The notes beneath the pieces are model-generated. The model was not told the origin of the DNA. It searched no databases and saw only the letters and a list, made by a program, of their open reading frames with translations. A stretch of 64,000 nucleotides of DNA, taken from NCBI RefSeq assembly GCF_024519155.1, contig NZ_JANIFJ010000001.1, positions 1 to 64,000 of the forward strand. Reading direction: 5' to 3'. Of this stretch, positions 16,733 through 26,943 are shown one piece after another. Each line of letters starts with the position of its first letter. Position 1 is the stretch's first letter. The translations under genes were made by a program, and so were the position numbers. This stretch comes from Mangrovibrevibacter kandeliae (GTDB lineage Bacteria; Pseudomonadota; Alphaproteobacteria; Rhizobiales; Rhizobiaceae).

Positions 16733-18166
16733 ATGAGAAACGAAGCCGAGATCTGGACGCAGGTGGACGCCAAGCGGCAGGCGTTCGTCGAACTTTCCGA
16801 CCGGATCTGGGGGATGCCGGAGCTGAACTACGCAGAGGTCCGCTCCTCCGCCGAACATCTTGCGATGTTGAGGGCGCAGGGGTTCCGGGCCGAGGCGGGG
16901 ATCGCGGGCCTGCCGACGGCGGTGGCGGGCGAGGCGGGCGAGGGCGGTCCGGTGATCGCCATCCTCGGCGAATACGACGCGTTGCCGGGCCTCAGTCAGG
17001 CGGCGGGAATCGCCGAGCAGCGACCGATGGACGGCTCGGCCAACGGCCATGGCTGCGGCCACAATCTCCTCGGCTCCGGCTCGCTGCTCGCCGCGACGGC
17101 GGTGAAGAACTGGCTTGCCTCCAATGGCCTGCCCGGCCGGGTGCGCTACTACGGCTGCCCGGCGGAAGAGGGCGGCTCGGCCAAGGGTTTCATGGTGCGC
17201 GCCGGCGTCTTCGACGACGTCGACGTCGCGATCTCCTGGCATCCGGCGCCGTTCGCCGGGGTCAACAACCCGATCTCGCTCGCCTGCAACGAGGTGATCT
17301 TCGACTTCAAGGGCCGCGCGTCGCACGCGGCGGCGTCGCCCGAACTCGGCCGCTCTGCCCTCGACGCGGTCGAACTGATGAGCGTCGGCGTCAACTACAT
17401 GCGCGAGCACATGCCGTCCTCCGCGCGCATCCACTACGCGGTCATCGACACCGGCGGCGTCGCGCCGAACGTGGTGCAGGCGAAGGCGAGCGTGCGCTAC
17501 CTGATCCGGGCGCGCGAGCTCGACGAGCTGCACCAGCTGCTCGCCCGCGTGCAGGACGTCGCCAGGGGCGCGGCGCTGATGACCGGCACGACGGTGACGA
17601 GCCGCATCGTCTCGGGCGACGCCAATCTCGTCGGCAACACCCCGCTCGAGCAGCTGATGCACCGCGAGCTGGAACGGCTCGGACCGCCGGTGTTCGATGC
17701 CGAGGACGAGGCCTTCGCACGGCAGATCCAGGCGACTCTGACGCCGGAGGACATCAAGTCGGCCTTCGCCCGCTTCGGCCTCAAGCCGCGAACGGACATT
17801 GCGCTCTGCGACGCGATCTTTCCACCGGAGAGCGGCGACGGCACGCATGTCGGCTCCACCGACGTCGGGACGGTGTCCTGGGTGGTGCCGACCGTGCAGA
17901 TGCGCGGCGCGACCTATGCGATCGGCACGCCCGGCCACTCCTGGCAACTCGTCGCGCAGGGCAAGGCGCCGGCGGCGCACAAGGGCATGGAACACGCCGC
18001 AAAGGTGATGGCCGCGACGGCGGCGGCGCTCTTCGCCGATCCGGCCGAGATCGCCGCGGCGAAGGCCGATTTCGCCGCGCGCCGCGAGGGCCGGCCCTTC
18101 GTCAATCCGATCCCCGACGACGTCGAGCCGGAGCTGCCGGTCGCGTCCGCGGACGCCGCGCGGTGA
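16733..18166 (+). CDS. M20 family amidohydrolase, AbgB-like
   Basis: 477 residues, close to the length of p-aminobenzoyl-glutamate hydrolase subunit B and related M20D amidohydrolases. Metal and catalytic motifs: GEYDALPGLSQ, ANGHGCGHNLLGSG, CPAEEGGSAKGFM (catalytic Glu pair), ISWHPAPF, and a late IGTPGHSWQ. The lid domain begins near FDFKGRASHAAASPE, which carries the conserved His. These enzymes cleave an amide bond to release an amino acid. It is the first gene before a four-gene polar amino-acid importer, so it may act on an N-acylated amino acid or small conjugate brought in by that importer. GGGG lies just upstream of the ATG. The exact substrate is unknown. Confidence 0.88.
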   Translation: MRNEAEIWTQVDAKRQAFVELSDRIWGMPELNYAEVRSSAEHLAMLRAQGFRAEAGIAGLPTAVAGEAGEGGPVIAILGEYDALPGLSQAAGIAEQRPMDGSANGHGCGHNLLGSGSLLAATAVKNWLASNGLPGRVRYYGCPAEEGGSAKGFMVRAGVFDDVDVAISWHPAPFAGVNNPISLACNEVIFDFKGRASHAAASPELGRSALDAVELMSVGVNYMREHMPSSARIHYAVIDTGGVAPNVVQAKASVRYLIRARELDELHQLLARVQDVARGAALMTGTTVTSRIVSGDANLVGNTPLEQLMHRELERLGPPVFDAEDEAFARQIQATLTPEDIKSAFARFGLKPRTDIALCDAIFPPESGDGTHVGSTDVGTVSWVVPTVQMRGATYAIGTPGHSWQLVAQGKAPAAHKGMEHAAKVMAATAAALFADPAEIAAAKADFAARREGRPFVNPIPDDVEPELPVASADAAR

Positions 18167-18245
18167 TGCGGGGCGGCGCCACTGCCCTTCGCCACAGGCG
18201 CCCGGTCGCGCCGGTGTCCGCTGCCTGCGCTGGACTCGTTTCTCC

Positions 18246-18971
18246 ATGAACCAGCCGGGCTTCTTCGAGCTGATGAGCTTCGGACCCGGCGGCTGGGGCG
18301 CGGCGATGCTCTTCGGCGCCCTGATGACGCTCGCCGTCGCGGTCTGCGGCTTTGCCATCGGCGCCGTCTTCGGCGCGGTCGCCGCGCTCGCCAAGATCGC
18401 CGGCAACCGGCTCGCGCGCATCGTCGCCGACGTCTACACCACGGTGCTGCGCGGCATTCCCGACCTCCTCGTCATCTACCTCTTCTATTTCGGCGGCAGC
18501 TCGGTGCTGACGGCCGCCGGCCGGCTGTTCGGCAGCGAGGGCTTCATCGGCCTGCCGGGCTTTGCCGCCGGCGCGCTCGCGATCGGCGTCGTGTCGGGCG
18601 CGCAGCACACCGAGGTCTTTCGCGGCGCCTACCGGGCGGTGCAACCGGGCGAGATCGAGGCGGCGGTCGCCTGCGGCATGCGGCCCTTGCTGCGCTTCCG
18701 CCGGATCATCGCGCCGCTGGTGCTGCGCCATGCGCTGCCGGGCCTCGGCAATGTCTGGCAGATCGTCCTGAAGGAGTCGGCGCTGGTCTCGGTGACCGGC
18801 ACGGTCGAGCTCCTGCGGCAGAGCCAGGTCGGCGCGGGTTCGACCCGCGAGCCCTTCTACTTCTACGCCGCGGCCGGCCTCCTCTACCTCGCCATCACCT
18901 CGATCTCGGGCTTCGGCTTCCGCCGGGCCGAGATGCATTACCGCCGCGGCGTCGCGAGGCGGCCGGCATGA
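18246..18971 (+). CDS. Polar amino-acid ABC transporter permease (HisQ/OccQ-type)
   Basis: 241 residues with about five membrane helices. The family [20 protein letters not shown] segment (about residues 65-86) and the EAA-type coupling loop [10 protein letters not shown] with following [17 protein letters not shown] are clear. It forms a heterodimeric channel with the next permease. No good Shine-Dalgarno is seen before the ATG, and 79 bases separate it from the amidohydrolase stop. Its stop overlaps the next start (ATGA). Confidence 0.9.
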   Translation: MNQPGFFELMSFGPGGWGAAMLFGALMTLAVAVCGFAIGAVFGAVAALAKIAGNRLARIVADVYTTVLRGIPDLLVIYLFYFGGSSVLTAAGRLFGSEGFIGLPGFAAGALAIGVVSGAQHTEVFRGAYRAVQPGEIEAAVACGMRPLLRFRRIIAPLVLRHALPGLGNVWQIVLKESALVSVTGTVELLRQSQVGAGSTREPFYFYAAAGLLYLAITSISGFGFRRAEMHYRRGVARRPA

Positions 18972-19698
18972 GCCTCGACTTCTTCATCGAGGCGCTGCAG
19001 CGGCTGCTGCCGGGCGTGCCGCTGACGCTGACGCTCGCGTTCCTCTCGACCGGGATCGGCGCCGTGTTCGCCTTCGCGCTCGCCGGGATGCGACTCTCCG
19101 GCATCCTGCCGCTCGACTGGCTGGCGCGCGGCTACGTCTTCGTCTTCCGCGGCACGCCGCTGCTCGTGCAGATCTTCATCATCTATTACGGGCTCAGCCA
19201 GTTTCCGGAGGTGCGGCACTCGTTCGCCTGGCCGATCCTGCGCGAGCCCTTCTGGTGCGCGATCATCGCGCTGTCGCTCAACACCGGCGCCTATGCGAGC
19301 GAGGTGGTGCGCGGCGGGCTGCTCTCGGTTCCGCAGGGCCAGCTGGAGGCGGCCCGAGCCTGCGGCATGTCGGGCCTGCTGTTGTTTCGCCGGATCGTGC
19401 TGCCGCTGGCCATCCGCCAGGCGCTGCCGGCCTACGGCACCGAGCTGATCCTGATGGTGAAGGCGACCTCGCTCGCCTCGATCATCACCCTCATGGAGAT
19501 CACCGGCCTCGCCGCCAAGATGATCTCGGACACCTACCGGGTGATCGAGGTCTTCGTCGTCGCCGGCGCGATCTACCTCGTCATCAACTTCGTCCTGACC
19601 CGCATCATCCTCCTCGCGGAGCACTGGCTGACGCCGCATCTGCGCGCCCGGCCGGACGGGGTGGTGCTGCCGTCGGATGCCCTCATCGGAGACCGCGC

Positions 19699-19702
<4 letters not shown>
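18968..19702 (+). CDS. Polar amino-acid ABC transporter permease (HisM/OccM-type)
   Basis: 244 residues, five hydrophobic helices. Family motifs include the [19 protein letters not shown] segment, the coupling loop [13 protein letters not shown] and [22 protein letters not shown]. The ATG overlaps the previous stop; its own stop overlaps the ATPase start (GTGA). Together with the first permease it matches the histidine/opine/arginine class of importers. Confidence 0.92.
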
Positions 19703-20481
<779 letters not shown>

Positions 20482-20533
20482 CCGGCGGAACGGGTACGAC
20501 CAGGACCGACAGAACAACAGAAGGAGAGGGTGC

Positions 20534-21382
20534 ATGAAGACTCTGATGAAGCTCGCGGCCGTCGCGCTGACGGCGACGAGCCTCCTGGCCGGCGTCGCCG
20601 AGGCCAAGGACTGGCAGACCGTGAAGCTCGGCACCGAGGGCGCCTTCCCGCCGTGGAACGCCACCAAGGCCGACGGCACCCTCGAAGGCTTCGAGATCGA
20701 TCTGGCCGCCGACCTGTGCAAGCGCATGGAGGTGAAGTGCGAGTGGGTGGTGCAGAGCTGGGACGGCATCATCCCGGCGCTGCAGGCCGGCAAGTTCGAC
20801 GCCATCATGTCCGGCATGTCGGCGACGGCCAAGCGCGAGGAGGTGATCGCTTTCTCCGAGCCCTACGGCTCCACCGGCCAGACCTTCGCCGTCCTGAAGG
20901 ACAGCGACCTTGCCAAGCTGCCGCTGTCCGGCGAGGTGTTCGCGCTGGGCTCCAAGCCCGAGGAGAGCGAGAAGGCGATCGAGGAGATCAAGCCGGCCTT
21001 CAAGGGCAAGGTGATCGGCGTCCAGTCCTCGTCGATCGCCGAAGGCTTCCTGCAGAAGTACTTCGCCGACGTCGCCGAGATTCGCGAATATGGCAAGACG
21101 CAGGAGCACGACCTCGACCTGATGTCGGGCCGCGTCGATGCGATCATGGCCTCGATGGCCTATGTCACGACGGCGGCGAAGGAGAACGGCAACGAGGGCA
21201 TGGAGCCGGTCGGGCCGCGCTTCCAGGGCGGCATGCTCGGCAAGGGCTCCTCGATGGGCCTGCGCAAGGAGGACACCGACCTCAAGGCGATGTTCGACAA
21301 GGCGATCGCGGCGGCCAAGGACGACGGCACCATCAAGTCGCTGTCGGAGAAGTGGTTCGGCTTCGACGTCACCGTCTACTGA
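20534..21382 (+). CDS. Polar amino-acid ABC transporter substrate-binding protein (ArgT/HisJ/OccT/NocT-like)
   Basis: 282 residues with a cleavable signal peptide (ending AGVAEA). Ligand-binding features of the lysine/arginine/ornithine/opine group are visible: GTEGAFPPWN near the mature N-terminus, LEGFEIDLAADLCKRM, FDAIMSGMSATAKRE (with the SATxxR alpha-carboxylate-binding theme) and a late LSEKWFGFDVTVY. The start has an AGGAG about seven bases upstream. The mature protein delivers a polar or basic amino acid, or an opine-like derivative, to the importer. A strong terminator follows 45 bases after the stop. Confidence 0.92.
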   Translation: MKTLMKLAAVALTATSLLAGVAEAKDWQTVKLGTEGAFPPWNATKADGTLEGFEIDLAADLCKRMEVKCEWVVQSWDGIIPALQAGKFDAIMSGMSATAKREEVIAFSEPYGSTGQTFAVLKDSDLAKLPLSGEVFALGSKPEESEKAIEEIKPAFKGKVIGVQSSSIAEGFLQKYFADVAEIREYGKTQEHDLDLMSGRVDAIMASMAYVTTAAKENGNEGMEPVGPRFQGGMLGKGSSMGLRKEDTDLKAMFDKAIAAAKDDGTIKSLSEKWFGFDVTVY

Positions 21383-21426
21383 GCGAGAGCGATCCGGCAT
21401 TCACCGGACGTGCTTCTTAGATGCAG

Positions 21427-21470
21427 GAAGCCCGCCGGCGTCGTGAGGCGCCGGCGGGCTTCTTTCGTTT
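21427..21470 (+). terminator. Rho-independent terminator after the amino-acid ABC operon
   Basis: A perfect 14-base-pair stem (gaagcccgccggcg at 21427-21440 pairing with 21449-21462) encloses an 8-base loop and is followed by tctttcgttt. It ends the rightward operon and lies between convergent genes. On the other strand the stem is preceded by an A-poor stretch, so it works best rightward. Confidence 0.87.
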
Positions 21471-21648
21471 CAGCGGACCCGAAGGGTCTTCAAGGTCGCG
21501 GCGGCCCTGCGGCTGCCGCGATGCTGCATGTCGAGCGCGTTGTGGAAGGCCGAGGCCTCCGCTGCGCCGGTCATCTGGCCGACGGTGGCGCGCACGGGAT
21601 CATCCGGGATACCGTGCACGAGGTTTCCGGGCCGGGGCGTCAGCTTCC

Positions 21649-23940
21649 TCAGATCAGCTTCTCCAGGGTGATCGGCAGATCGCGCACCCGCTTGCCGGTC
21701 GCGTGGAACACCGCGTTGGCGATCGCCGGCGCGACGCCGACGATGCCGACCTCGCCGACACCCTTGCCGCCAAGCAGGGAGGCATTGGTGTCGGGGATGC
21801 CGACCGAGATCACCTGGATCTCCGGCACGTCCGCATTGGTCGGCACGAGGTAGTCGCCGAGATTGTTGTTGACGACGCGGCCATTGCGGGCGTCGACGAG
21901 GCCCTCCTCGAAGAGCGCCATGCCGATGCCCATGATGATGCCGCCCTGCCACTGGCTCTCGACGAGCTTCGGGTTGTAGAGCAGGCCGCAGTCGAAGGCC
22001 GAGACGATGCGTGACACGCGGACCGTGCCGAAGTCCTCGTCGACCCGAACCTCGGCGAAATGCGCGCACCAGGAGTGCTGCGAGTAGTCGCCGACCGTCG
22101 GGCCCTGTGCGGTGGTCATCGTCGTCCAGGCGCGCTTGCGCTCCTCGGGCGACTGCATGTCCTCCGGCAGTGTGTCGCGGCGCACCGTCAGCCCGTCGCG
22201 GCCGATCGCGCGCAACAGCTCGGCGACCGTCACGTTCGGCGCGTCGGCGCGCGGCGGGGTCAGCCGGCCGCCCTTCAGCTCCAGCGTGTTGGCCTCGATG
22301 CCGTGGAACGGCGAGTCCGGATGGGTCAGCGCGAGGCCGATCAGCTCCTCGCGGGCCGCGGTCGCCGCCTTGTGGACGGCGCCGGTCATGACGCCCGCGA
22401 GCTTGGAGCCGCCGGCGACCGGGGAGCCTGGCAGCGAGGAGTCGCCCAGGCGAACCGAGACCTCGTCCACCGGCACGCCGAAGGCGTCGGCGGCGGTCTG
22501 CGCGAGCACCGTGTAGGTGCCCTGGCCGATGTCGGTCGCCCCGCTGACCACCTCGACGCGGCCTTCGGCGGTGACGCGAATCTCGGCCTCGCCGTAGTTG
22601 CGGATCACCGGGAAGGTGCCGGTGGCGACGCCCCAGCCGATCAGCTGATGCCCGTCGCGCATCGAGCGCGGCGCCATCGGGCGCTTGTCCCAGCCGAAGG
22701 CGGCGGCGCCCTCGGTCAGCGCCTCGCGCAGCCGGCGGGTGGACCAGGGCTTGTTCGACATCCGGTCGTGGTCCGGCTGGTTGCGCAGCCGGATCTCCAG
22801 CGGATCGACGCCGACGGCATAGGCGAGCTCGTCCATGGCGCTCTCGATGCCGAAGGCGCTCGGCGCCTTGCCGGGGCCGCGCAGGGCGCCGGGCGTGACG
22901 GTGTTGACCTGCACGATGCGCTGCTGGCCGCGGTAGTTCGGCGTGCCGTACATCAGCGGCGTCGCCGCGCCGACCTGCTCCGGCCAGACGCCATAGGTGG
23001 AGGTCTCGCTGGCGCCTGTCAGCAGGATCGACTGCAGCATGCCATCCTTCGTCGCGCCGAGCTTCAGCGTCTGGCGGGTCGAAGCGCGCCCGCCGTAGAG
23101 GTTGAAGTTCTGCGGACGCGAGAGGGCGAGCTTCACCGGGCGTCCGAGCCTGCGCGCGGCCGCGGGGACGAGTGCCTCCCAGCCGTAGTTGAAGCCCTTG
23201 GAGCCGAAGCCGCCGCCGACATAGGGCGAGACGACGCGCACGTCCTCCATCGGGATGCCGAACCAGTCGGAGTAGTTGCGGGCCATTGCATGGACCCACT
23301 GGCTCGGCTGCCAGACGGTCAGCCTGTCGCCGTCCCACTTGGCGATCAGCCCGTGCGGCTCCATCGCCGCATGGTATTCGCGCGGCGTGTGGTAATCGGC
23401 CTCGATCTTGACCGGCGCATCGGCATAGGCGGCCTGCGCATCGCCCCACGCGACGTTGAACTGCTCGCCGACCGTGCCGGCGTCTTCCGGCGTCTGCACG
23501 AGACTCGCGGTGACCGGCGCGGCCTCATAGGTGACCTTGATGCGGCGGGCGGCTTCGGTCGCCGCCTCGAGGCTCTCGGCGACGACGAGGGCCACCGACT
23601 GGCCGTCGAAGCGGATCTCGTGCGGCAGCGGCAGGAAGGCGCCCTCCGGCCGCTGGCCGGTGAAGGTCGTGGCCTGGGCAAGGCCGAGATCGTCCTCCGG
23701 GGTGAGGACCAGGATCGCGCCGGCGGCGAGCGCCGCGGCCGTGTCGACCGACACGACGCGCCCGGCCCCGATGGTCGCCGGCACGAGGACGGCATAGGCG
23801 GCATGTTCGAACTGACGCTCGAGCGCATAGTCGGCCGAGCCGGTGATCTTCAGCTTGCCGTCGTGGCGCGACAGGCGCTGGCCGATGCTGGCGCCGTCGC
23901 CGGCATCGCCGTGCTTCATGGGCATGTCGAGGGGAGTCAT
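21649..23940 (-). CDS. paoC: Aldehyde oxidoreductase molybdenum-cofactor-binding subunit, PaoC-like
   Basis: 763 residues, close to E. coli PaoC (YagR). Xanthine-oxidase-family motifs in order: a small N-terminal domain, the VVSPYVGGGFGSKG Moco-binding loop, RGPGKAPSAFGIESAMDELA, GATDIGQGTYTVLAQ and the C-terminal catalytic loop GGKGVGEVGIVG, which carries the Glu base. It oxidises aldehydes or N-heterocycles using the molybdenum cofactor. Its ATG overlaps the FAD-subunit stop (ATGA). No dedicated maturation chaperone gene (PaoD/XdhC type) follows within the window. The in vivo substrate is not readable; 'paoC' is given by best resemblance. Confidence 0.9.
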   Translation of the reverse strand: MTPLDMPMKHGDAGDGASIGQRLSRHDGKLKITGSADYALERQFEHAAYAVLVPATIGAGRVVSVDTAAALAAGAILVLTPEDDLGLAQATTFTGQRPEGAFLPLPHEIRFDGQSVALVVAESLEAATEAARRIKVTYEAAPVTASLVQTPEDAGTVGEQFNVAWGDAQAAYADAPVKIEADYHTPREYHAAMEPHGLIAKWDGDRLTVWQPSQWVHAMARNYSDWFGIPMEDVRVVSPYVGGGFGSKGFNYGWEALVPAAARRLGRPVKLALSRPQNFNLYGGRASTRQTLKLGATKDGMLQSILLTGASETSTYGVWPEQVGAATPLMYGTPNYRGQQRIVQVNTVTPGALRGPGKAPSAFGIESAMDELAYAVGVDPLEIRLRNQPDHDRMSNKPWSTRRLREALTEGAAAFGWDKRPMAPRSMRDGHQLIGWGVATGTFPVIRNYGEAEIRVTAEGRVEVVSGATDIGQGTYTVLAQTAADAFGVPVDEVSVRLGDSSLPGSPVAGGSKLAGVMTGAVHKAATAAREELIGLALTHPDSPFHGIEANTLELKGGRLTPPRADAPNVTVAELLRAIGRDGLTVRRDTLPEDMQSPEERKRAWTTMTTAQGPTVGDYSQHSWCAHFAEVRVDEDFGTVRVSRIVSAFDCGLLYNPKLVESQWQGGIIMGIGMALFEEGLVDARNGRVVNNNLGDYLVPTNADVPEIQVISVGIPDTNASLLGGKGVGEVGIVGVAPAIANAVFHATGKRVRDLPITLEKLI

Positions 23941-24920
23941 GCGAGACCTCCAAGCGAGAGGATGGCGCGCGCGACGACGCGCGGCGCAAGTTCGATCTTG
24001 TAGGCGTTGTCGCCGTGCGGGACGGCACCGTCGACGGCGCGCCAGCTGGCGGCGCAGACGGCTTCTTCGGTGAGCGACTTGCCGATCAGCTCCGCTTCCA
24101 CCGCGCGGGAGCGCCAGGGCTTGGATGCCACGCCACCGAGCGCGACGCGCAGGTCGCGGATGGTGCGGCCATCGGCTTCGAGTTCGAGGCCCACCGCCGC
24201 ACTCGCCGCGGCGAACTCGTAGGACTGGCGGTCGCGCACCTTGAGATAGGTCGAACGCTTCGCCGCGGCGGAGCCCGGAATGCTGATCGCGGTGATCACC
24301 TCGCCCGGCTGGATCGGATGCTCCACGTCCGGCGTGTCGCCGGGCAGGAGGAAGAAGTCGTCCGCCGGCACGGCCCGCTCGCCGAGATGGACGACTGCGT
24401 CGAAGGCGACGAGCACGGTGGCGAGATCGCCGGGATAGCTGGCGATGCAGGCCTCGCTGGTGCCGAGGACGGCGTGGTTGCGGGTGACGCCGCCGAGCGC
24501 CGCGCAGCCGCTCCCCGGGTTGCGCTTGTTGCAGTTGGGGAAGGCGCGCGGGTCGCGGAAATAGCCGCAGCGCGTGCGCTGCATCAGGTTGCCGCCGAGC
24601 GTCGCCATGTTGCGCAGCTGCGCCGAGGCGGCGAGCGACAGCGACTGGGCGACGGCCGGGAAGTTCGCGAGCACGTCGGCATGGGCCGCAACGCGGCTCA
24701 TCCTGGCCAGCGCGCCGAAGCGGGCGCCCTCGGAGCTCGCCTGGATCGTGTCGAGCCCGTCGAGGCGGGTGATGTCGACGACCTGCTCCGGCTCGGTGAC
24801 GCCGCACTTGGCGAGGTCGAGCAGGCTGGTGCCGCCGGCGAGGAGCGCCGCGCCGGCGACGGTGGTCGCCGTACGCGATTCGTCGAGCGAGGCGGCGCGG
24901 GAATAGGTGAAGGGCTTCAT
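23937..24920 (-). CDS. paoB: Aldehyde oxidoreductase FAD-binding subunit, PaoB-like
   Basis: 327 residues. The FAD-binding motif LLAGGTSLLDLAK lies near residue 27 and ATLGGNLMQRTRCGYFR near residue 110. A Cys-rich insert (Cys residues in RCGYFR, FPNCNKR and SGCAALGG) matches the additional [4Fe-4S] cluster insertion known in E. coli PaoB and 4-hydroxybenzoyl-CoA reductase-like enzymes, absent from ordinary xanthine dehydrogenases. A C-terminal CO-dehydrogenase-flavoprotein domain follows. It starts on the stop of the [2Fe-2S] subunit gene and ends on the start of the molybdenum subunit gene, both by ATGA overlaps. Confidence 0.92.
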   Translation of the reverse strand: MKPFTYSRAASLDESRTATTVAGAALLAGGTSLLDLAKCGVTEPEQVVDITRLDGLDTIQASSEGARFGALARMSRVAAHADVLANFPAVAQSLSLAASAQLRNMATLGGNLMQRTRCGYFRDPRAFPNCNKRNPGSGCAALGGVTRNHAVLGTSEACIASYPGDLATVLVAFDAVVHLGERAVPADDFFLLPGDTPDVEHPIQPGEVITAISIPGSAAAKRSTYLKVRDRQSYEFAAASAAVGLELEADGRTIRDLRVALGGVASKPWRSRAVEAELIGKSLTEEAVCAASWRAVDGAVPHGDNAYKIELAPRVVARAILSLGGLA

Positions 24921-25387
24921 CGTACGGCCTCCGCGGCCTGTCGCACCGCGGCGACGATGTGGGGATAGGCGCCGCAGCGGCAGAGATTGCCGCTCATGTA
25001 TTCGCGGATCTCGGCGTCGGAGCCGGCATGGCCTTCCCTGATGCAGGCGACGGCCGACATGATCTGGCCGGGCGTGCAGTAGCCGCACTGGAAGGCGTCG
25101 TGCTCGAGGAAGGCCGCCTGCACGGCGTGCAAGGTGCCGTCCTCTCCGGCGAGGCCCTCGATCGTGGTGACCGCCTTGCCCTCGGCCTGCGCGGCGAGGG
25201 TCAGGCAGGCGAGCACGCGCTCGCCATCGAGGTGGACGGTGCAGGCGCCGCACTGGCCCTGGTCGCAGCCCTTCTTGGTGCCGGTCAGGCCGAGATGCTC
25301 GCGCAGCGCGTCGAGCAGCGTGACCCGTGGCTCGGCTGCGAGCGTGAAGGCCTTGCCGTTGATGTCGAGCTTTATGGTGTCTGTCAT
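24917..25387 (-). CDS. paoA: Aldehyde oxidoreductase [2Fe-2S] subunit, PaoA-like
   Basis: 156 residues. The plant-type ferredoxin cluster motif GCDQGQCGACTVHLDG and the second cluster motif QCGYCTPGQI ... GNLCRCGAYP are intact. E. coli PaoA carries a long twin-arginine leader; from the ATG at 25387 this protein has none, and the only longer in-frame start (25438) adds no Arg pair, so the enzyme here is predicted cytoplasmic. It passes electrons from the molybdenum site to the FAD subunit. First gene of the three-gene operon, divergent from a TetR regulator. Confidence 0.92.
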   Translation of the reverse strand: MTDTIKLDINGKAFTLAAEPRVTLLDALREHLGLTGTKKGCDQGQCGACTVHLDGERVLACLTLAAQAEGKAVTTIEGLAGEDGTLHAVQAAFLEHDAFQCGYCTPGQIMSAVACIREGHAGSDAEIREYMSGNLCRCGAYPHIVAAVRQAAEAVR

Positions 25388-25606
25388 CAGATGAATTCCG
25401 TGCTCCGGCGGCTTGTGATTCGGGTGGGGCGTGACCATGTGCCTGTGTGGCGCGACGCCTCGTTCCTCGAAACCGTGACAACCGCGGCAGGCGGTGGGAT
25501 AAGCGGTAAAAGGCGGGGCCCGCTTGAAAGCGGAGGGCGCCTCCGGTTATGATTTAGACCCATTCCATCCGGCTGGCAAGGCCGGTGCCGAGGGAGCGCG
25601 CGGATT

Positions 25607-26230
25607 TTGGACGAAGGCGGCGCAGATCTGGCGGCGGAAGCCGGGACGCAGCGGCGGGAGCGGCCGCTGCGCGCCGATGCGCGCCGCAACCGCGACCGGC
25701 TGATCGCCGTCGCGGGTACCGCGTTCGCCGAGCACGGGGTCGGCACGTCGCTCGAGGACATTGCCCGCCGTGCCGATGTCGGCATTGGCACGCTTTATCG
25801 GCATTTCCCGACCCGCGAGCGGCTGGTCGAGGTGGTCTATGCGCGCGAGGTGAAGGCGCTTTCGGACGCCGCCGATGGGTTCCTGAGCGATCGGGCGCCG
25901 GTCGCCGCGCTGGAGGCATGGCTGCTGAGGCTGCTGGATTACGCGGCGGCCAAGCGCGGCATGATGGACAGCCTGCACCTGATCGCCAGCGCCAATCCGA
26001 AGTTCTTCAGCGAGTTTTCCGGCTTCATGACGGACTCGCTCGACAAGCTGATGCAGGCCGCGATCGCCGAGGGTTCCATCCGCAGCGACCTCGACAGTGC
26101 CGACGTGCTGCAGGCGATCTCCGGGATCTTCAAGGCGCCGGACACGCCGGACTGGCGCGAGCGCTCGCGCCGCCTCGTCTCGCTGGTCATGGGCGGGCTG
26201 CGCTGGGGCGCACCGGCGCCCTCGGCCTGA
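25607..26230 (+). CDS. TetR/AcrR family regulator
   Basis: 207 residues. The N-terminal TetR helix-turn-helix is clear: RRNRDRLIAVAGTAFAEHG, then SLEDIARRADVGIGTLYRHFPTRERL (about residues 25-72). The C-terminal part is an all-helical ligand domain with a FFSEFSGFMTDSL segment. A TTG start at 25607 is supported by AGGGAG ten bases upstream. It is divergent from the paoABC-like operon with a 219-base gap, so it is the probable regulator of that operon. Ligand unknown. Confidence 0.85.
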   Translation: MDEGGADLAAEAGTQRRERPLRADARRNRDRLIAVAGTAFAEHGVGTSLEDIARRADVGIGTLYRHFPTRERLVEVVYAREVKALSDAADGFLSDRAPVAALEAWLLRLLDYAAAKRGMMDSLHLIASANPKFFSEFSGFMTDSLDKLMQAAIAEGSIRSDLDSADVLQAISGIFKAPDTPDWRERSRRLVSLVMGGLRWGAPAPSA

Positions 26231-26382
26231 TCGGTCGCGCGACGCACGGCCGTCCGCTTCCGGTTCGATCGAAACGATACCGCCTTACGTCGCGCCCATG
26301 GCGTGCCTCTTCGCCGTGGCTGGATCAGGACGGGATGGCCTTGCGGGTCACGCGTCCGTCCGGTGCGTGCGGGCGAGGTCGG

Positions 26383-26943
26383 TCAGCTGCAGGCGGGGCA
26401 TTCGACGGCGCTGGCGCCGCGGATGCTGTAATAGCTGCTGCCAGTCATCGGGATCGGCGTCTGGAAGCCGAGGAGGCCGAGCGGCTTGTACGGGTAGCTC
26501 GTCTGCGCATAGATCAGGAAGCGGCTGCGGAACGGCTTGAGGTCGTCGGGCAGCTCGACCGCGCTGCCCTTCGTCGGAGCCGCCGCCTGATGGGTCCAGG
26601 ACCATGCGACGGTTGCCTGGCCGGCCGCATCGATCTCGATGCCGGAAATCCTGACACTGAAGCCGGAGGTCTCGTTCGGCTGGATGATGGCGGCAGCGGC
26701 CTTGTAGAAGTCTTCGATCATTGCCGGCGTCACCTCCGGCTGGAGGGTGACGAGGTCGGCCATGGCCGCCGCCGAGTGCTGCACCTTGCGATGCGCGGTG
26801 ACGGCCAGCGTCGTTTCGACGACGCCCATGTAGAGGAGCAGGAGGAGCGGCGCGACGATCGCGAACTCGACGGCCCCGACGGCGGACCGGTCGCGCAGGA
26901 AAGTTCGCCGGCGGCGCGGCAGGGAGCCGTGGCGGAGCATCAT
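26383..26943 (-). CDS. TadE-like pilus/pseudopilin protein
   Basis: 186 residues. An Arg-rich N-terminus is followed by the TadE hallmark RSAVGAVEFAIVAPLLLLLYMGVVE, one long membrane helix (about residues 20-45) beginning after a Gly with Glu at +5, as in prepilin-like TadE proteins processed by a TadV-type peptidase. The rest is periplasmic, with two Cys at the end (VECPACS). The start overlaps the upstream gene's stop (ATGATG gives two possible Met). Third of three co-oriented genes (tadG-like, tadE/F-like, this one). The motor, secretin and Flp pilin genes of a full Tad system are not in the window. Confidence 0.78.
   Translation of the reverse strand: MMLRHGSLPRRRRTFLRDRSAVGAVEFAIVAPLLLLLYMGVVETTLAVTAHRKVQHSAAAMADLVTLQPEVTPAMIEDFYKAAAAIIQPNETSGFSVRISGIEIDAAGQATVAWSWTHQAAAPTKGSAVELPDDLKPFRSRFLIYAQTSYPYKPLGLLGFQTPIPMTGSSYYSIRGASAVECPACS

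Noticed and set aside
22060-24003. 647-codon rightward open frame antisense to paoC
   Set aside because: Shadow frame; the opposite strand has all molybdoenzyme motifs.
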